Shown here piece after piece: positions 7,447 through 13,775 of a stretch of 23,580 bases of DNA. The DNA is from Bacillota bacterium. Its GTDB lineage: Bacteria > Bacillota > Clostridia > Lachnospirales > Lachnospiraceae. The position numbers and the translations under genes are program-made. Under the pieces are notes generated by a model. The model saw only the letters and a program-made list of their open reading frames with translations. It was not told where the DNA came from and searched no databases. The stretch covers positions 1 through 23,580 of the forward strand of contig JAEYPA010000184.1 in NCBI GenBank assembly GCA_023411225.1, in the 5' to 3' direction. Each line of letters begins with the position of its first letter. The first letter of the stretch is position 1.

Positions 7447-7833
7447 ATGGAATTTGTTGAAAGAAAGAGAACGAGACTATTTGGCTTACCTTGGACCTTT
7501 ACAAAGTATACGATAGATGATGAAAAAGTAACTATAAAATCTGGTTTTCTTAGCATTGTAGAAGATGATGCCTATATGTATAAGATTCAAGATGTACGAT
7601 TGATTCGTAGCTTTTTAGACAGATTAAATAAAACAGGAACAGTGGTTTGCTATACGGGTGACATTACTCATCCCGAGTTAAAACTACTACACATCAAACA
7701 TTCCAGTCAGATAAAAGATTTTTTAAGAACTGCCTCTGAGGAAGCAAGAATTAAAAGAAGAACCTTGCATACCATGGATATAGCTAACGGCCCTGAGTTT
7801 GATGATGTAGACGAAATTAATATTATTCAATAG
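7447..7833 (+). CDS. Small PH-like (bacterial PH, YdbS/DUF304 type) protein
   Basis: The 128-aa product starts at ATG 7447, 7 nt after AAGGAG (7434-7439); the in-frame ATG at 7441 is too close to that site. Residues about 15-100 follow the bacterial PH pattern: FTKYTIDDEKVTIKSGFL, a YMYKIQDVRLIRSFLDRL helix/strand segment, then GTVVCYTGD and a final LKLLHIKHSSQIKDFL. Unlike YdbS-type proteins it has no transmembrane helices, so it is probably cytoplasmic or bound to the membrane through a partner. The C-terminal 30 residues are polar and acidic. It lies 28 nt after the lipoprotein gene and before a terminator, so the two are probably co-transcribed. The domain call is by pattern; its ligand is unknown. 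Confidence 0.78.
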   Translation: MEFVERKRTRLFGLPWTFTKYTIDDEKVTIKSGFLSIVEDDAYMYKIQDVRLIRSFLDRLNKTGTVVCYTGDITHPELKLLHIKHSSQIKDFLRTASEEARIKRRTLHTMDIANGPEFDDVDEINIIQ

Positions 7834-7842
7834 ACAGGAAAA

Positions 7843-7879
7843 AAAACTCATCCATGGACTAATTTACTGGGTGAGTTTT
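7843..7879 (+). terminator. Intrinsic terminator after the PH-like gene
   Basis: AAAACTCATCC (7843-7853) pairs with GGGTGAGTTTT (7869-7879), an 11-bp stem with one G-U pair and T residues at its 3' arm. A-rich flanks may allow function in both directions. Confidence 0.72.
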
Positions 7880-7892
7880 GTTATAGTTCTAT

Positions 7893-7919
7893 TAATTTTG
7901 TAGCGTATTTAGTCGATAT
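7893..7919 (+). promoter_or_regulatory. Candidate sigma-D (flagellar) promoter of cheV
   Basis: TAAT (7893-7896), a 15-bp spacer, and GTCGATAT (7912-7919) match the Bacillus sigma-D consensus TAAA-N15-GCCGATAT at 10 of 12 positions with the preferred spacing. Its location, between a terminator and a chemotaxis gene, supports the call. No good sigma-A promoter was seen here. Confidence 0.5.
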
Positions 7920-7992
7920 TACTTATGATTGTTTTGAAATTAGATTTCGTTTATCTATAGAACACAATGGTATGAACTTAGGAGGTATTGAA

Positions 7993-8907
7993 TTGGAAAC
8001 TAATATATTACTAGAGAGTGGCACAAATGAATTAGAAGTATTGGAGTTTTGTGTTGGAAAACAGCATTTTGGAATTAATGTCGCAAAAATAAAAGAAATA
8101 TTACCGTATAAAGAACCTACCTTAGTTCCTAATTCACATAAGTCTATTGAAGGGATATATATGCCCCGTAATGAAATTATCACAGTAATTAGTTTATATG
8201 AAAGTTTAAATATTCCAAAAACTGATGATATGAAACAGATGCTTATTGTTACTAATTTTAATCAATTAAGTATTGGTTTTCATGTGACCAAGGTGCTTGG
8301 AATACATCGTGTTAGTTGGAGTGATATTTTAAAACCAGACCAAACCATTAGTAACGTTAGTAACGGAAACGGTATGGCTACGGGTATTATAAAGCTGAAT
8401 GACGAGTTAATTATTATTCTTGATTTTGAAAGGATAATAGCTGATGTTAGTCCTTCCACAACATTAAAAATGGATGATATAAAGAAACTTGGGCCAAGAG
8501 AACGTACGGATAGTCCCATTTTAGTTGCAGAAGATTCACCTATGTTGTTTCAACTAATTAAAGATTGTCTAATACAGGCTGGTTATAGTAATTTAATACT
8601 GACAACAAATGGTTTGGAAGCTTGGGACAGAATAACAGAAATAATGAATAATGGTGATTTGAAAAAGGATTTGGCTTGTGTCATTACTGATATTGAAATG
8701 CCTAAGATGGATGGACATCATCTTACTAAACTTATTAAATCAAATGATATGTTGAAAAATATTCCAGTAATTATATTTTCCTCTTTGGTAAATGAAGAGA
8801 TGAGAAAAAAAGGAGAAATGCTGGGAGCAGATGCTCAAATCTCCAAGCCTGAGATTGGTAGTCTTGTGGAGACTATGGATACCTTTATATTTCACAAAAA
8901 TAAGTAA
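7993..8907 (+). CDS. cheV: Chemotaxis coupling protein CheV (CheW-receiver fusion)
   Basis: The start is TTG 7993, 7 nt after AGGAGGT (7980-7986), giving 304 aa beginning METNILLESGTNELEVLEF. An ATG at 7972 lies upstream of that binding site and lacks its own. Residues about 12-155 form a CheW domain that couples receptors to the kinase CheA. Residues about 174-304 form a receiver domain with Glu180/Asp181, phosphoacceptor Asp233 (ITDIEMPKMDG), Ser263 or Ser264 in the switch position, and Lys285. In the family, phosphorylation of CheV tunes adaptation of the receptor array. No other chemotaxis or flagellar gene is in the window, so it is an orphan acting at a distance. A sigma-D-like promoter precedes it, which fits a motile cell. 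Confidence 0.93.
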   Translation: METNILLESGTNELEVLEFCVGKQHFGINVAKIKEILPYKEPTLVPNSHKSIEGIYMPRNEIITVISLYESLNIPKTDDMKQMLIVTNFNQLSIGFHVTKVLGIHRVSWSDILKPDQTISNVSNGNGMATGIIKLNDELIIILDFERIIADVSPSTTLKMDDIKKLGPRERTDSPILVAEDSPMLFQLIKDCLIQAGYSNLILTTNGLEAWDRITEIMNNGDLKKDLACVITDIEMPKMDGHHLTKLIKSNDMLKNIPVIIFSSLVNEEMRKKGEMLGADAQISKPEIGSLVETMDTFIFHKNK

Positions 8908-8920
8908 TGTTATAGCAATA

Positions 8921-8946
8921 GAAAACACGATGTTCGTCGTGTTTTC
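8921..8946 (+). terminator. Intrinsic terminator after cheV
   Basis: A perfect 10-bp stem, GAAAACACGA (8921-8930) with TCGTGTTTTC (8937-8946), has a 6-nt loop and lies 13 nt after the cheV stop. The T residues are mostly inside the 3' arm, so it may be leaky into the next gene. Confidence 0.72.
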
Positions 8947-8955
8947 TTATTAATA

Positions 8956-8969
8956 AACACATCTGTGTT
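8956..8969. promoter_or_regulatory. Short palindrome before the 708-aa protein gene
   Basis: AACACA and TGTGTT flank a 2-nt centre, 3 nt before the AAGGTGG ribosome binding site (8973-8979). It could be a small RNA hairpin affecting translation or a protein-binding site. Chance is not excluded. Confidence 0.3.
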
Positions 8970-8986
8970 CTAAAGGTGGTGAGGAT

Positions 8987-11113
8987 ATGGCAAATTGTAA
9001 AGTTTGTAATGTTGAGATTTTAGATGGAACAGATCTATGCGATGATTGTAGAAAAAATCTTATTAAAAATGATGAACAATATTTGGATCAGTTATTAGCT
9101 GCAGTAACAGGTAATTCGATAAATCAATATCAACTGACAGAAGATAATTCTAAGAATAACGAGGAACATGAATTTGGGTATGAGCCAATTACATATACAC
9201 AAGAGGAGATAGAACGACAAAATTCTAAAGATGATGATTGGAATTTATTGAATCAAACTATAAATAAGCAGCCAGATAAAGCAGTTATATTAGAGTATGA
9301 TAAAGAATATGATAATGCATTTGAAGAAGAGATTCCTGTCGAGGGTGCTTTAGATGAAGTAGATAATATATTAATAGGCGATTATTGCTCCGTTCTACAG
9401 GAAATTACAGATGGACTTGATGATGAGTCAGAACAATATACTGCCATTGATGATTATTCTGAATTAAATCATAATCAAGGAGAGTACTTAGAACACATGG
9501 TTGCTGATGGAATTATGGAATATCAGGATGATATTATGGATATTTCTGATGAATTGGTGGAAGAAGATATGAATAATTCCTTGGTGAATCAAGAGGTAAT
9601 GGATTCTTTAGACGATGATATTGCCATTTTATACGATACGCAATCTCCCTATGAATCTATTGTAGAGGAAGTAGAAATGGTAGAGGAAGTAGACAAGACT
9701 GATGAAACAATAGAAATCGAAGAAATAGACAAGATGGAGAATACAGACATAATCGAAGAATCAGGAAAGATTGAGGATACAGTCATAATTGAAGAAACAG
9801 ACCAGATTGAGGATACAGTCATGTTAGATGAAATTGATGATAATGCGTTTTTAGCTAGCCTGCTAGAAAATGATATAGAAGATACTAGTTATCAGGATGG
9901 TGATATACTGAACACTAATCTACAAGATAGTGATTTGCAAGATGATGTGCTCATGGAAATGTTAGCCGAAAATACGTTTGACCAGGACATACAGCAACCG
10001 AATGTAAATGAACAAGTCATAATTGAACCTGAATTAGTAAATAAGGAATCAACACCTGAAATGGATGATGAGTTAAGTGAGCTAGATAAGCTTTTAGAGG
10101 AAGTTACAGAGAAAGCAAACGATTATAGTATAGATAATATAATGTTAACGGACTCCTTAAAAGAAAATAATTCTAGGAAGGTAAATACCTCAGACATTCT
10201 TTCAGAGTCCTTAAGTGCTGTGTCTAATTTGGATGATGACAATCTTGAGACACAATTTAACAATATTCTTCCAAATGAAAAATCAATTAAAGAAATAAAA
10301 AAAGGAAATTTGTTTAAAAAGATATTTGGTAATGTTCCACCTGAGAATCCAGAACTTGAACTTAAGCAAATGGATGAAGAAGAAAAACTAGAGGAGGAAA
10401 AAAAGCAACAAAAACTTGAAGAAAAACAGAAGAAACTCATCCTAAAGGAAGAAAATAAAGAAAGAAAAGCTGCTCAAAAAGAAATTAAACAAAAAGCGCT
10501 GGCAGACAAAAAGGAAAAGAAAAAGAAGGCCAGAGATGCTATTGCTGCAGCTTATGTTCCAGAAGGAAAAATTAATAGGATAGGTGCAACTGTAGTTTTT
10601 GTAATAGCTGCTTGTGTTGCAATATTTATTATCCAAGGTACATCTTTCGCATCCTATCAGATTTCTATAAAAAGTGCAGAAAAGGATTTTAAGAATGCTC
10701 GGTATGATGAAGCATATGAGACCTTATCTGGTGAAAAACTTAAAGAAAAGGATGAGATAGTTTATGATAAGCTGCAGACAATAATGGTTGTAAAAAAAGA
10801 ATTGAATTCGTATTATAATTTTAGAAAAATGAATATGGAATTAGAGGCATTGAATTCCGTTATTAAAGGCATTGATCGATTCGAAAGATATTATACGAAT
10901 GCATTGGAATTAAAGATAGATGCTGAACTCAACTCATTGAAAAAACAATTACTTACTATACTGAAGGATAATTACAAATTAACAGAAAAGGAAACTATAA
11001 AACTTATTAAAATTCAGGATTCTAAGCAATATACAAATAAATTAGAAAAAATTGTTAAGAAGATAAACAATACTCCTGACGATACACAGCAAATAGTGAA
11101 GAAAAATAAGTAG
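8987..11113 (+). CDS. Large zinc-ribbon, acidic, single-TM protein of unknown function
   Basis: I do not recognise a family for the whole 708-aa protein, but its layout is clear. Residues 1-25 hold two CxxC knuckles (CKVC at 4-7 and CDDC at 18-21), a short zinc ribbon. A long, strongly acidic and probably disordered region follows (about 30-440), containing four 12-residue repeats at 237-284. Then comes a Lys/Glu-rich helix or coiled coil (about 460-525), one transmembrane helix (about 532-552), and an alpha-helical C-terminal domain (560-700) that resembles a TPR-like repeat at AEKDFKNARYDEAYETL. The basic stretch before the helix puts the N-terminal part inside and the helical domain outside. 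ATG 8987 has AAGGTGG 7 nt upstream. It stands alone between two terminators. Confidence 0.85.
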   Translation: MANCKVCNVEILDGTDLCDDCRKNLIKNDEQYLDQLLAAVTGNSINQYQLTEDNSKNNEEHEFGYEPITYTQEEIERQNSKDDDWNLLNQTINKQPDKAVILEYDKEYDNAFEEEIPVEGALDEVDNILIGDYCSVLQEITDGLDDESEQYTAIDDYSELNHNQGEYLEHMVADGIMEYQDDIMDISDELVEEDMNNSLVNQEVMDSLDDDIAILYDTQSPYESIVEEVEMVEEVDKTDETIEIEEIDKMENTDIIEESGKIEDTVIIEETDQIEDTVMLDEIDDNAFLASLLENDIEDTSYQDGDILNTNLQDSDLQDDVLMEMLAENTFDQDIQQPNVNEQVIIEPELVNKESTPEMDDELSELDKLLEEVTEKANDYSIDNIMLTDSLKENNSRKVNTSDILSESLSAVSNLDDDNLETQFNNILPNEKSIKEIKKGNLFKKIFGNVPPENPELELKQMDEEEKLEEEKKQQKLEEKQKKLILKEENKERKAAQKEIKQKALADKKEKKKKARDAIAAAYVPEGKINRIGATVVFVIAACVAIFIIQGTSFASYQISIKSAEKDFKNARYDEAYETLSGEKLKEKDEIVYDKLQTIMVVKKELNSYYNFRKMNMELEALNSVIKGIDRFERYYTNALELKIDAELNSLKKQLLTILKDNYKLTEKETIKLIKIQDSKQYTNKLEKIVKKINNTPDDTQQIVKKNK
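9695..9838 (+). repeat. Four tandem 36-bp repeats encoding acidic 12-mers
   Basis: Units begin at 9695, 9731, 9767 and 9803. They encode KTDETIEIEEID, KMENTDIIEESG, KIEDTVIIEETD and QIEDTVMLDEID. The last two are the most alike at DNA level (ATTGAGGATACAGTCAT shared), which points to recent duplication. They lie inside the acidic region of the 708-aa protein. Confidence 0.85.
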
Positions 11114-11143
11114 TTGCTTTTTCAGAAAAAGTCATTTAAGATA

Positions 11144-11184
11144 TAAAGAATAGCAAGTGAAAACTGGCTATTCTTTATTTTTTT
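11144..11184 (+). terminator. Strong intrinsic terminator
   Basis: TAAAGAATAGC (11144-11154) pairs perfectly with GCTATTCTTTA (11167-11177), followed by seven T (11178-11184). It separates the 708-aa protein gene from hisH. Confidence 0.92.
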
Positions 11185-11256
11185 GGATGGCACTATGTTG
11201 AAAAGAAGTTGTCGTTAGTGCATTCCAGATTTTATGAGATAGAAGGATGTGTATAT

Positions 11257-11859
11257 ATGATTGCAATCATTGATTATGATGCTGGGAATTTAAAAAGTGT
11301 TGAAAAAGCATTGATTTCACTTGGAGAAGATCCTGTAATTACAAGGGATAAGGAACTATTGCGTAAAGCGGATAAAATAATTCTACCAGGAGTAGGAGCA
11401 TTTGGTAACGCTATGGAGAAATTACATCATTATAAATTGGTAGATATTATAAAAGAGCTTGCTAAGAATAAGCCTTTTTTGGGGATTTGTCTTGGTTTGC
11501 AGCTTATGTTTGATGAAAGTGAGGAAGCTCCTGGTATTAATGGACTAGGACTGTTACCTGGAAAGATTGTAAGAATTCCTGATAGTCCAGATTTAAAGAT
11601 TCCCCATATTGGGTGGAATGACATTACAATATCAAAATCTTCTAGATTATTTGATGGTATACCTCAAAATTCTTACGTCTATTTTGTACATTCCTATTAT
11701 TTATGTGCACAGAATCTGCAAGATGTTGCAGCAACCACGTTTTACAGCACTACCATTCACGCTGCCATAGAAAGTGATAATCTATTTGCCTGTCAATTTC
11801 ATCCTGAAAAGAGTGGTGGTATAGGCTTACAGATTTTACGTAATTTTGCTGATTTATAA
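11257..11859 (+). CDS. hisH: Imidazole glycerol phosphate synthase, glutaminase subunit HisH
   Basis: HisH hydrolyses glutamine and channels ammonia to HisF for the fifth step of histidine synthesis. The 200-aa product has the class I amidotransferase triad Cys78 (FLGICLGLQ), His182 and Glu184 (FHPEK), plus the oxyanion segment PGVGAFG (44-50). The start is ATG 11257, with AAGGAT about 8 nt upstream; the frame extends back to 11209 but those residues do not belong to the family. Its stop overlaps the ribosome binding site of hisF, so the two are translationally coupled. A weak promoter candidate (TTGTCG 11209-11214, TATGAG 11233-11238) lies after the preceding terminator. No other his gene is seen in the window. 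Confidence 0.96.
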   Translation: MIAIIDYDAGNLKSVEKALISLGEDPVITRDKELLRKADKIILPGVGAFGNAMEKLHHYKLVDIIKELAKNKPFLGICLGLQLMFDESEEAPGINGLGLLPGKIVRIPDSPDLKIPHIGWNDITISKSSRLFDGIPQNSYVYFVHSYYLCAQNLQDVAATTFYSTTIHAAIESDNLFACQFHPEKSGGIGLQILRNFADL

Positions 11860-11870
11860 GGAGGTTAAAC

Positions 11871-12632
11871 ATGTTTACGAAACGAATTATCCCTTGTTTA
11901 GATGTACATAATGGAAGAGTTGTTAAGGGTGTTAACTTTGTTGATTTAAAGGATGCAGGAGATCCAGTTTTGGTTGGTAAGGCATATAATGAGGCTGGAG
12001 CAGATGAACTTGTTTTTTTAGATATTACAGCTTCCAGTGATGCCAGAACTATTAAAATTGATATGGTACGAAGGGTTGCAGAAACTGTTTTTATTCCTTT
12101 TACAGTTGGAGGAGGAATACGTACAGTTGCTGATTTTAAAGAAATTCTTAGAGAAGGGGCGGATAAAGTCGCAGTTAATACAGCAGCAATATTAAATCCG
12201 ACTCTTATTGCAGATACAGCAGATAAGTTTGGAAGTCAGTGTGTGGTACTTGCAGTTGATGCTAAAAGAAGAGCTGATGGGAGTGGCTGGAACATATATA
12301 AAAATGGTGGTCGTGTAGATATGGGAATTGATGCTGTGGAATGGGTGATGAAAGCCTGTGACCTTGGAGCTGGAGAGATTCTTTTAACAAGTATGGATAA
12401 AGATGGAACAAAAGATGGATATGATCTAGAGCTTACTAGAATGATATCAGAGAATGTAAAAGTACCAGTGATTGCCTCAGGTGGAGCTGGAAAGTTAGAA
12501 CATTTTTACGATGCTTTAACAGAAGGAAAGGCGGATGCGGCCTTGGCTGCTTCTTTATTTCATTATAAAGAATTGGAGATTGGACAAGTAAAAGCATATC
12601 TAAATGATAGGGGAGTCAGTGTAAGAAAATAA
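11871..12632 (+). CDS. hisF: Imidazole glycerol phosphate synthase, cyclase subunit HisF
   Basis: HisF uses ammonia from HisH to convert PRFAR into imidazole glycerol phosphate and AICAR, linking histidine and purine synthesis. The 253-aa product is a complete (beta/alpha)8 barrel with both catalytic aspartates, Asp11 (IIPCLDVHNGRVVKG) and Asp130 (VLAVDAKR). It also has the phosphate-binding segments VGGGIRT (79-85) and VIASGGAGK near the C-terminus. ATG 11871 follows AAGGAGG (11858-11864), which overlaps the hisH stop; the gap is 11 nt. The two subunits form the cytoplasmic heterodimer. A strong terminator follows, so hisH-hisF form a two-gene unit. Confidence 0.97.
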   Translation: MFTKRIIPCLDVHNGRVVKGVNFVDLKDAGDPVLVGKAYNEAGADELVFLDITASSDARTIKIDMVRRVAETVFIPFTVGGGIRTVADFKEILREGADKVAVNTAAILNPTLIADTADKFGSQCVVLAVDAKRRADGSGWNIYKNGGRVDMGIDAVEWVMKACDLGAGEILLTSMDKDGTKDGYDLELTRMISENVKVPVIASGGAGKLEHFYDALTEGKADAALAASLFHYKELEIGQVKAYLNDRGVSVRK

Positions 12633-12687
12633 TTTGGTAGGATTATATACCATGCTTAAATAATTATTATTTAGGGATTAAATTTAG

Positions 12688-12732
12688 ATAATCAGCAGGC
12701 TTTTTATAACATTACCTGCTGATTATATTTTT
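12688..12732. terminator. Bidirectional terminator between hisF and the nitroreductase gene
   Basis: A perfect 12-bp stem (12688-12699 with 12715-12726) with a CAGCAGG core is followed by ATTTTTG. It sits between convergent genes and probably serves both. Confidence 0.9.
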
Positions 12733-12749
12733 GCCCTATAGCATAGCAC

Positions 12750-13259
12750 TTAATTCCACAAAACCTTTTTTTCATTATATTTATTAACAGATACTATTTG
12801 TTCTGCAGGATGGCCAATAGGAATCATGGCGAAAGGAGTATATTGGTCTGAAATATTAAGGATATTGCGATAGAAGTTAATATCCTCCAAGTTCTCATGG
12901 TTTATTCCAGTCCAAATAGCACCTAATCCAAGAGAGTGTGCTGCTAGTAAGAGATTTTGAGTGGCAGCAGCACATTCGTCTATCCAATAATAGTCAAGTA
13001 TGGTGGCATTAGGCTCAGAGCATACGATGATAGCTACAGGTGCGTTTTTTACAAAATTAACACCACTATGTAAAGTGGATAGTTTATCTAATTTATCCTG
13101 TTCTGTGACCACAATGAAATACCATGCCTGTTGATTACAAGCCGTAGGAGCGTTCATCGCAGCCGATAATAGTAGTTCAAGCGTTTCTTTTGGAATCCTT
13201 TCTTTTGTAAATTTTCGGATACTTCTTCGTGTGAAAATTGTTTCAATTACTTTGTTCAT
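12750..13259 (-). CDS. Nitroreductase-family FMN oxidoreductase
   Basis: This 169-aa protein is a compact nitroreductase. The FMN-phosphate-binding start is RRSIRKF (11-17), followed by NAPTACNQQAW (36-46) and the AAATQNLLLAAHSLGLGAIWTG segment around 97-118. The C-terminal PIGHP is at 147-151. Such enzymes use NAD(P)H to reduce nitro compounds, quinones or flavins; the substrate is not clear here. AAAGGAG (13267-13273, minus strand) precedes the ATG. A divergent HxlR-type regulator gene lies upstream, which commonly controls reductases of this kind in response to electrophiles. That regulator is broken, so the gene may now be unregulated. It converges on hisF with a shared terminator. Confidence 0.93.
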   Translation of the reverse strand: MNKVIETIFTRRSIRKFTKERIPKETLELLLSAAMNAPTACNQQAWYFIVVTEQDKLDKLSTLHSGVNFVKNAPVAIIVCSEPNATILDYYWIDECAAATQNLLLAAHSLGLGAIWTGINHENLEDINFYRNILNISDQYTPFAMIPIGHPAEQIVSVNKYNEKKVLWN

Positions 13260-13300
13260 ATGTTATCTCCTTTAAAATTATATTGTTGATTATATCTAAT

Positions 13301-13329
13301 ATACTACTTATAATAGCATTAAATGACAA
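13301..13329 (-). promoter_or_regulatory. Candidate promoter of the nitroreductase gene
   Basis: On the minus strand TTGTCA (13329-13324) and TAGTAT (13306-13301) are 17 bp apart, about 40 nt before the start codon. The -35 is good and the -10 moderate. Confidence 0.5.
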
Positions 13330-13332
13330 TAT

Positions 13333-13348
13333 CGCACTTATATGTGCG
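13333..13348. promoter_or_regulatory. Candidate HxlR operator
   Basis: CGCAC and GTGCG flank a 6-bp TTATAT centre in the divergent intergenic region. The site lies just upstream of the nitroreductase -35 and 35 nt before the HxlR pseudogene start, so it could serve as the regulator's binding site. Only symmetry and position support this. Confidence 0.4.
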
Positions 13349-13382
13349 TTACTTACTAATTGGAAAGGAGTAAATTAATCTA

Positions 13383-13638
13383 ATGGTGGAGTATCAAGGG
13401 AAGAAATATAACTGTCCAATGGAACTTGTTGTTCATTTAATTAGTGGAAAATGGAAGGCTGTAATTCTATGGAATCTTTCGAATGGAAGTCAACGGTTTG
13501 GTTGTTAGAACTGTTTATCCAGAAGTACCTTTACGTGTAGAATATTCATTATCGGTATTGGGAGAGACATTAATACCAATTTTAAAAGAGATTAATACTT
13601 GGGGTCATGGCTTTCATGATATGACTAGTATTCTCTAG
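13383..13638 (+). pseudogene. HxlR-family regulator, internally deleted and frameshifted
   Basis: The first 40 codons from ATG 13383 encode a typical HxlR start (YNCPMELVVHLISGKWKAVI, then LWNLSNGSQRFG) and then hit TAG at 13506-13508. From 13498 a second frame encodes LVVRTVYPEVPLRVEYSLSV and continues through LGETLIPILKEINTWGHGF to TAG 13636-13638, the normal C-terminal half. The family's central part, including the recognition helix (normally ELKRxLPGITQKMLTxQLREL-like), is missing between them. About 25 codons have been lost, and the frame changed too. The product cannot bind DNA normally. AAAGGAG (13364-13370) lies 12 nt before the ATG. It is divergent from the nitroreductase gene, its likely former target. 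Confidence 0.88.
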
Positions 13639-13659
13639 ACAATGAAATATACTACTATA

Positions 13660-13703
13660 ATAAGCCATTGCGCGGTGGAGAAGTCCATTATGCAATGGCT
13701 TAT
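13660..13703 (+). terminator. Hairpin after the HxlR pseudogene
   Basis: A perfect 12-bp inverted repeat (ATAAGCCATTGC, 13660-13671, with GCAATGGCTTAT, 13692-13703) has a 20-nt loop and a short GAGTTTT tail. It is probably the old terminator of the HxlR gene. Confidence 0.6.
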
Positions 13704-13716
13704 GAGTTTTAGGGAT

Positions 13717-13775
13717 AAAAAGGGAGCGGTTGCTTCCTAACTGAGAACTCAGTCATTAGGCAACCACTCCTTTTC
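13717..13775. terminator. Terminator of the activase gene
   Basis: A long imperfect hairpin pairs AAAAGGGAGCGGTTGC with GCAACCACTCCTTTT, with further CCTAA/TTAGG pairing inside. It directly follows the stop of the minus-strand activase gene, and the minus-strand 3' side ends in a T run (complement of 13717-13721). It may also stop plus-strand transcription. Confidence 0.8.

Noticed and set aside
7923..8183. Minus-strand 86-codon ORF overlapping the cheV start
   Set aside because: It covers conserved CheW coding sequence on the other strand and has no upstream binding site.
10123..10440. Minus-strand 105-codon ORF rich in Ser/Phe
   Set aside because: It is antisense to the Lys/Glu-rich helix of the 708-aa protein; Ser/Phe richness is what antisense of GAA/AAA codons gives.
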